Positions 59,788 to 64,000 of a stretch of DNA of 64,000 nt are shown here, piece by piece. This DNA comes from Actinobacteria bacterium HGW-Actinobacteria-1 (GTDB lineage: Bacteria > Actinomycetota > Coriobacteriia > Anaerosomatales > Anaerosomataceae): positions 62,001 through 126,000 of the forward strand of contig PHFB01000001.1 in assembly GCA_002841355.1 (NCBI GenBank), given 5' to 3'. Every line of letters starts with the position of its first letter. Positions within the stretch are counted from its first letter, which is position 1. A program made the position numbers and the translations under genes. Under the pieces are notes generated by a model. That model saw only the letters and a list, made by a program, of their open reading frames with translations. It was not told where the DNA came from and ran no database searches.

Positions 59788-59964
59788 GGTGTCCCGAGAA
59801 ACCTCGGCTGCGGTTGTCTCTAATCCCCAAGCTTCCCATTTCTTACCTTCGGGAGCCGCTGACGCTCAGGACGCTTGCGCTAACCCCTTGCGACCACCGG
59901 ACCCTCCGGCAGCTACTGGTACGCTGGCTTTCAAGACTCGCTCGCTCCGACTTCTCGGGACACC
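59788..59964 (-). ncRNA. Candidate structured non-coding RNA (possibly 6S-like)
   Basis: Perfect 13-bp terminal arms (GGTGTCCCGAGAA at 59788-59800 and its complement at 59952-59964) close a roughly 177-nt element. Read on the - strand the closing stem continues inward with UCGG/CCGA, GCG/CGC and GUCU/AGAC pairs, then opens into a bubble region with small hairpins (CAGC...GCUG, CCGGA...UCCGG, GAGC...GCUC). A -35/-10 promoter sits at exactly the right distance upstream, and a hairpin follows the 3' end. Length, rod shape and free-standing unit recall 6S RNA, but I cannot confirm the family; no coding frame is supported here. Confidence 0.55.
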
Positions 59965-59968
59965 CATT

Positions 59969-59997
59969 ACGTTAGGGCACCCGAATTCTTGCGTCAA
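59969..59997 (-). promoter_or_regulatory. Promoter of the candidate RNA
   Basis: On the - strand TTGACG (59997-59992), a 17-bp spacer and TAACGT (59974-59969). The expected start falls at 59962-59964, the first bases of the 13-bp closing stem. Confidence 0.6.
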
Positions 59998-60014
59998 CAG
60001 GCTTTTGCAAGAAT
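59985..60014. repeat. Inverted repeat over the RNA promoter
   Basis: ATTCTTGC (59985-59992) and GCAAGAAT (60007-60014) form a perfect 8-bp inverted repeat spanning the -35 of the - strand promoter. It may be an operator. Between 60015 and 60157 I see nothing I can name. Confidence 0.35.
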
Positions 60015-60157
60015 GCACGCAATCCTGGTAAGCGGCTCACTCCGGAGCCCGAACGGATACGACTAGGGGCTGAAGGGTACCGAGCGGTTGAGAATCTTCG
60101 CCGGATGGAATCGCCCGGAAGCGTGTGCTGCGTTGCACCTGCTCCGCCCCTCAAACA

Positions 60158-60166
60158 TGCTAGACT
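60158..60166 (+). promoter_or_regulatory. Extended -10 promoter of the iron operon
   Basis: TG-C-TAGACT (TG 60158-60159, hexamer 60161-60166) lies 70 bases before the regulator gene. The palindrome GACTAGTC (60163-60170) overlaps it and could be part of an autoregulatory site. Confidence 0.45.
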
Positions 60167-60234
60167 AGTCGAAGGCGGATGCTTAGCGCGAGCTGCAATC
60201 CTCGATAGCAGCTGGCGAATACGGAGGACTCGAC

Positions 60235-60918
60235 ATGCCAAGCGAAACGCTTGAGGAGTACCTAGAGGCTATCTACAAGTTGGCCGAGCGAGATGAGGCG
60301 CGACCGTCGCGTCTTGCTGATGCGATGTCCGTGTCCGCGCCGACCGTTACCGCAGCGCTCAAACGCCTCAAGGCACGTGGGCTGGTCACTCGACCCGGCG
60401 GAGCCATCGCCCTCACCGCAAGCGGCCGTTCCGAGGCACTGAGCATCATTCGGCGGCATCGTCTTGCCGAGCGCTTCCTGGTTGATGTGCTGGGCATGCC
60501 CTGGGAGGACGTACACGAGGAAGCGTGCAGGTTGGAGCACGCGCTGTCACCGAAGGTACAGGCTGCGCTCGAGGGCTATCTCGAGAACCCTGACGTATGC
60601 CCACATGGTCATCCGATTCCGTCGGCTGAGGGCAAGGTCGCGCTTGCGACTGGTGAGCCGCTGTGTGGTTTTGGCACGGGGTCCGAGGTTGAGATCGTAA
60701 GAATCGATGAGGAAGACGAGCAATTGCTCACCTACCTCGCTTCGCTCGGCATGTATCCCGGTACCCGTGTAAAGGTCTGCGACGTGGCACCGTTCCAAGG
60801 TCCACTGATGGTGGAGGTAGCCGGATCGCGATATGCGCTGGGTCGTGACATCGCCGGCAAGATCGTCGTGGATGCACCACTCACGGTTGCTTCGGGGAAG
60901 GGTCGCCGCAAGCCGTGA
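60235..60918 (+). CDS. DtxR-family metal-dependent repressor with C-terminal FeoA/SH3-like domain
   Basis: This 227-residue regulator has an N-terminal winged helix (about 1-65, PSRLADAMSVSAPTVTAALKRL), a dimerisation domain with metal ligands H75, C98, E101 and H102 (RRHRLAER, EACRLEH), and a FeoA-like SH3 domain (about 148-218, GSEVEIVRI...LGMYPGTRVKV). Cys at the DtxR-102 position points to iron (DtxR/IdeR type) rather than manganese (MntR has Glu). It overlaps feoB by four bases, so it probably represses the Feo system, itself included, when iron is ample. ATG 60235 follows GGAGG. Confidence 0.92.
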   Translation: MPSETLEEYLEAIYKLAERDEARPSRLADAMSVSAPTVTAALKRLKARGLVTRPGGAIALTASGRSEALSIIRRHRLAERFLVDVLGMPWEDVHEEACRLEHALSPKVQAALEGYLENPDVCPHGHPIPSAEGKVALATGEPLCGFGTGSEVEIVRIDEEDEQLLTYLASLGMYPGTRVKVCDVAPFQGPLMVEVAGSRYALGRDIAGKIVVDAPLTVASGKGRRKP

Positions 60919-62945
60919 GCCGGATCACCATCGGTCCTGAAGACGACCCGGTCGCAGTACTAGCGGCGCTTCGCCACGACGCGCCGGTCATCGCGTTGCT
61001 CGGCAATCCGAATGTGGGGAAGTCGAGCCTCTTCAATCGCGTGACAGGCCTCGGTGTAGCGACCGCGCATTATCCGGGCACGACCGTTGCGATGAACCTG
61101 GGCGAGACCCTCGCGGGTGCCCGCCGAGCGATCATCGTGGACCTTCCGGGGACGTACAGCCTCAGCGACCATGCGGCTGAATCCACGATCACTCGACGTG
61201 CGCTGGTGGATTTGCGACCCGACGTGGTCATCGCGGTGGTTGACGCGACGAACCTCGCGCGGAACCTCTACCTGACGCTCCAGGTGGTCGACCTGGGTCT
61301 TCCGCTGGTCGTGGGACTCAACCTTATGGATGAGGCGGAGCGTGCCGGGCTCGACATCGATTCGGTGACCCTTAGCACTCGACTCGGTGCGCCGGTCGTG
61401 CCGGTTGTCGCGAACGTCGGTGACGGTGTCGATGCGCTCATCGCAGAGGCACTGGGCGTTGCCGACGAGCACCAGATTCCCGAAGGTATCACCTACGAGA
61501 CACCCTTCGAGGAGCTGCTCGGCCCGGTCATTGAGGCAGCGGATGGCGTCGCTGAGCCCCCTGGTGGACTCAGTCCACGCGCATTGGCGCTGCTGCTCTT
61601 CGAGGGTGCACCCGACCTGCTCGGCGTCTCTGCGGGTCTGGCGCGTGTTGCAGGAGCTGCTGCGACTGCCAGGGCCGCGAGTGAAGCCGAGTTCGGCGAG
61701 CCACCGCACGTCACGCTTGCGCGCGAGCGTCATGGCGCCGCGGGAGGCATCGCCGAGGCCGTCACGAAGCCGCGAGTCGGTGGCCCGCGACGCGGTCCTA
61801 GGGATCTGTGGGCGTTCACCACGTCGCCCGTGACAGGGATACCGCTCGTGGTCGCCGTGATGGCGCTCGTGTTCGGCTTCCTGTTCGTCGTCGGCGATGC
61901 GCTTGCCAGCGGGTTCGCTCATCTGTGGAGCTCGTTCGCATCGCCCGCTATCGGCGGAATCATCGAGGCGATTGCCGGCACGGGGACCGTCGCTGCGATT
62001 CTCAGATGGGGATTCGACGCCGGCGTAGAAGCTTCGCTCTCCATCGGTCTGCCGTACATCCTCACGTTTTACGTCCTACTGGCGGTTCTCGAGGACTCGG
62101 GATACCTCAATTCGCTTGCGTTCCTCACCGACAGGGTGATGCACCGGCTTGGACTGCACGGCAGAGCGTTGCTGCCGCTTGTTGCGGCGGCAGGGTGCAG
62201 CGTGCCGGCTATCCTCTCGGTACGCGATCTTCCGTCCAAGCGGGAGCGCCTTATCGCTTCCACGCTGATAGCGATCGTACCGTGCAGCGCCAGAACGGCG
62301 GTCATCCTCGGTGCGGTAGGGCACTACATCGGCTGGCAGCCGGCGCTTGGTGTGTTCGCAGTGGTGTTCGCTATCGGGATCGGGACCGGCCTGGGCATGA
62401 ACCGGCTCTTCCCGGGTCACACCGGTGGCCTCGTGATGGAGATGTTCCGCTTCCGGCGCCCGCGACTGGGCGGGATCCTCAAGAAGGCGTGGGCACAGTT
62501 CAGGGAGTTCCTGTTCGTGGCTACGCCCATTGTGATCGCCGGCAGCCTCGTGGTAGGCACGCTCTACGAGACCGGCTGGCTCTGGAAGCTCGCCGAGCCG
62601 CTCAGCCCGATCATCGTGGGATGGCTCGGCCTGCCAGCGCTCGCCGGGCTCACACTCGCGCTTGGCACGCTACGCAAGGAACTCGCCCTGCAGCTGCTCA
62701 TCACGATGGCGGTGGTAGCGCTTGGCTCGGGGGCTCAGGACCTCACGTCGTTCATGACGCCGACGAACCTGTTCGTCTACGCGCTCGTGAACACGCTTGC
62801 GGTTCCGTGCGTGTCGACCATCACCGTGCTCGTCCGTCAGCATGGGTGGTGGAGGGCGAGTGCGATCGTGGGGTTCACCGTGGTAGTGGCGCTTCTGGCT
62901 GGCGGTGTGTTCGCTCGGGTTCTACCGCTTCTGGGGTGGGCGTGA
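60915..62945 (+). CDS. feoB: Ferrous iron transporter FeoB
   Basis: This 676-residue protein has an N-terminal G domain (GNPNVGKSSL, 30-39; DLPGTYSLSDH; NLMDEA), a helical GDI-like spacer (about 190-290) and a membrane domain with two Gate motifs: GCSVPAIL (about 427) and NTLAVPCVSTI (about 630), whose cysteines lie on the iron path. GTG 60915 is coupled to the regulator. No separate feoA gene is present; the only FeoA-like domain is the one in the regulator. Confidence 0.95.
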   Translation: MSRITIGPEDDPVAVLAALRHDAPVIALLGNPNVGKSSLFNRVTGLGVATAHYPGTTVAMNLGETLAGARRAIIVDLPGTYSLSDHAAESTITRRALVDLRPDVVIAVVDATNLARNLYLTLQVVDLGLPLVVGLNLMDEAERAGLDIDSVTLSTRLGAPVVPVVANVGDGVDALIAEALGVADEHQIPEGITYETPFEELLGPVIEAADGVAEPPGGLSPRALALLLFEGAPDLLGVSAGLARVAGAAATARAASEAEFGEPPHVTLARERHGAAGGIAEAVTKPRVGGPRRGPRDLWAFTTSPVTGIPLVVAVMALVFGFLFVVGDALASGFAHLWSSFASPAIGGIIEAIAGTGTVAAILRWGFDAGVEASLSIGLPYILTFYVLLAVLEDSGYLNSLAFLTDRVMHRLGLHGRALLPLVAAAGCSVPAILSVRDLPSKRERLIASTLIAIVPCSARTAVILGAVGHYIGWQPALGVFAVVFAIGIGTGLGMNRLFPGHTGGLVMEMFRFRRPRLGGILKKAWAQFREFLFVATPIVIAGSLVVGTLYETGWLWKLAEPLSPIIVGWLGLPALAGLTLALGTLRKELALQLLITMAVVALGSGAQDLTSFMTPTNLFVYALVNTLAVPCVSTITVLVRQHGWWRASAIVGFTVVVALLAGGVFARVLPLLGWA

Positions 62946-62958
62946 CGGCGGACGTTGA

Positions 62959-62988
62959 TTGCGAGACTAGGCTAGGCTTGGCTATCCT
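62959..62988 (+). promoter_or_regulatory. Possible promoter of the terminal radical SAM gene
   Basis: TTGCGA (62959-62964), 18 bp, TATCCT (62983-62988). Between them lies CTAGGCTAGGCTTGG, which loosely resembles an IdeR/DtxR box (13 of 19 positions), a level expected by chance in a window this size. Confidence 0.35.
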
Positions 62989-63041
62989 TTGACGACGACG
63001 AACGTGCCGGTGGGGGCGCGCAGGGGGAGGTTGGGTACTCG

Positions 63042-64000
63042 GTGGCATCTCGGTTCTATGTGTGCTGCAGGAAAGGTTGTCCGAGAAGGAGCCTGGATGC
63101 CGCACGGGTGTTCCGCTACCTGGAGGCGAACGGCTGGCGAGCCACCCGGTACTCGGCGCGTGCCGACATCGTGGTCGTGGTCACGTGTGGCGGCTTCCAG
63201 CAGACCGAGGAGCGCTCCCTGCTGACGATCAGAGACGCTGCTCGACACGCCCGACCGGGTGCGCACATCGTCATCAGCGGCTGTCTCACGCGAATCGATC
63301 CGGATGCGCTGGCGGCATTCTCGGACGCTACAATCATCCATCCTGAGGAGATGAGCCAGCTCGACGGGATCATCTCGGCGACGGTGCCGTTCGACTCCAT
63401 CCCGTTCGCCGGTTCGATACCGGATGTGCAGGACCTGAAGGGCGACGGCTTCTCGCTTGCGCGGTTGCGCGACGAGTTCAGCCCCACGCGAAGCTTCGTG
63501 CGTTCCGCGTTCACGTACCTGTACCGCAAGGTGGTCAGTCTCCGGAAGTCGTGGGACGTCTTTCCCGCGAGCGTCTTCAACGTCATGATCGCGCGCGGCT
63601 GCAACGGTCACTGCACGTATTGCGCTATCCGGGTGGGCACGGGCCCGCTCGTGAGCCGACCCATAGAGGATGTCGTTGCGACGTTCAGACAGGGACTTGC
63701 CGAGGGATACCACCGGTTCGTTCTGATCGCCGAGGATGTCGGCAGCTACGGCGTGGACATCGGCACGAATCTTGTGGAGTTGCTGCAAGCGATCTTCGCG
63801 ATCGAGAGTGATTATGAGCTGATTCTCAATGACTGCAATATCCAGTGGTTCGTGGAGTATGGCGACTCGCTGATGTCGCTACTCGAGCAGAATCGTGATC
63901 GCCTTGCGGATATCAGGATCCCCGTGCAGTCGGGGAGCGACCGGATGCTGCGTCTCATGGGACGACGGTATCGCTCCGAGGATATCCGGCAGGTCGTCGG
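63042..64000 (+). CDS. MiaB/RimO-like radical SAM methylthiotransferase family protein (3' partial)
   Basis: The frame runs open from GTG 63042 (GGGGGAGG at 63023-63030) to the window edge, 319 codons without a stop. The N-terminal part resembles the UPF0004 domain: CCRKGCPRRSLDAARVFRYLE near the start, VVVVTCGGFQQTEERS and IVISGCLTRID supply candidate cluster cysteines. The radical SAM core has ARGCNGHCTYCAIR with the C-x3-C-x2-C triad, then VLIAEDVGSYG and IPVQSGSDRMLRLMGRRY, both typical. The N-terminal block diverges from MiaB and RimO (no CQMN or NTC pattern), so the substrate is unassigned. TRAM and C-terminus lie outside. Confidence 0.83.
   Translation, partial: MASRFYVCCRKGCPRRSLDAARVFRYLEANGWRATRYSARADIVVVVTCGGFQQTEERSLLTIRDAARHARPGAHIVISGCLTRIDPDALAAFSDATIIHPEEMSQLDGIISATVPFDSIPFAGSIPDVQDLKGDGFSLARLRDEFSPTRSFVRSAFTYLYRKVVSLRKSWDVFPASVFNVMIARGCNGHCTYCAIRVGTGPLVSRPIEDVVATFRQGLAEGYHRFVLIAEDVGSYGVDIGTNLVELLQAIFAIESDYELILNDCNIQWFVEYGDSLMSLLEQNRDRLADIRIPVQSGSDRMLRLMGRRYRSEDIRQVV

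Noticed and set aside
62967-62985. IdeR/DtxR iron box upstream of the radical SAM gene
   Set aside because: Matches the mycobacterial consensus at only 13 of 19 positions, a level expected several times by chance in 64 kb; kept only as a note.
1-64000. CRISPR arrays, insertion sequences, rRNA genes
   Set aside because: No regularly spaced repeats, transposase motifs or rRNA sequence found in reading the window.

Overview
The window is a GC-rich, almost fully coding stretch of bacterial chromosome with essentially all genes on the + strand. Short overlaps (ATGA, GTGA, TGATG) and frequent GTG starts are common. I see no CRISPR array, transposase, rRNA or prophage. A cell-wall-binding-repeat (CWB2) surface protein, the ScpA/ScpB-to-GpsA gene order, a Nif3/zinc-ribbon/RNase H trio as in mycobacteria, and an unusual complex I suggest an anaerobic Actinobacteriota of the Coriobacteriia type. 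That placement is inference, not proof.

Layout. 1-5275: the 3' part of a LivK-type binding protein, two ABC ATPases, two permeases and an acetamidase/formamidase, probably an amide or urea-like uptake and hydrolysis operon. 5439-9821: galE, a secreted PPC/CWB2 protein, tRNA-Val(CAC) and two small uncharacterised genes. 9825-13175: a divergent pair, a disulfide-type flavoprotein reductase and an ABC-F ATPase. 13167-24358: a complex I operon, nuoA-B-C-D-H-I*-J-K-L-M-N, under a promoter overlapped by a Rex-like palindrome. It has no nuoE, nuoF or nuoG. Its nuoI is a 681-residue fusion with a GltD/NfnB-type FAD-NAD(P) oxidoreductase placed between the NuoI N-terminus and the NuoI two-cluster ferredoxin domain. 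This is the most remarkable object in the window: a possible one-polypeptide replacement for the NADH-input module.

24386-32081: a FlgM-like gene with a sigma-28-like -10, a small membrane protein, a PilB/GspE ATPase, nucleoside catabolism (deoB, pdp) and a DHH-CBS-CCA nucleotidyltransferase fusion. 32101-50823: housekeeping genes: M50 protease, trpS, scpAB, rluB, cobalamin nucleotide-loop assembly (cobU, cobT, cobS, a CobC-like phosphatase), aromatic amino acid synthesis (hisC-like, aroF, tyrA, aroA), cmk, plsC, ispH, a DUF512 radical SAM protein, der, plsY, gpsA and rpe. 50836-54536: an FMN riboswitch followed by a complete riboflavin operon (ribD-ribE-ribBA-ribH) and a terminator. 54811-59739: an unknown protein, mnmA, a PHP phosphatase, nif3-like, a zinc-ribbon coiled-coil protein, rnhA and queD. 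59740-60234: a non-coding stretch that appears to encode a roughly 177-nt structured RNA on the - strand with its own promoter. 60235-62945: a DtxR-FeoA regulator and feoB. 63042-64000: the start of a MiaB/RimO-like radical SAM protein cut by the window end.

Together the genes describe a cell with ferrous iron uptake, self-made riboflavin (feeding flavoenzymes such as the NuoI fusion), corrinoid assembly, surface appendages and a proton-pumping quinone reductase whose electron donor is the main open question.
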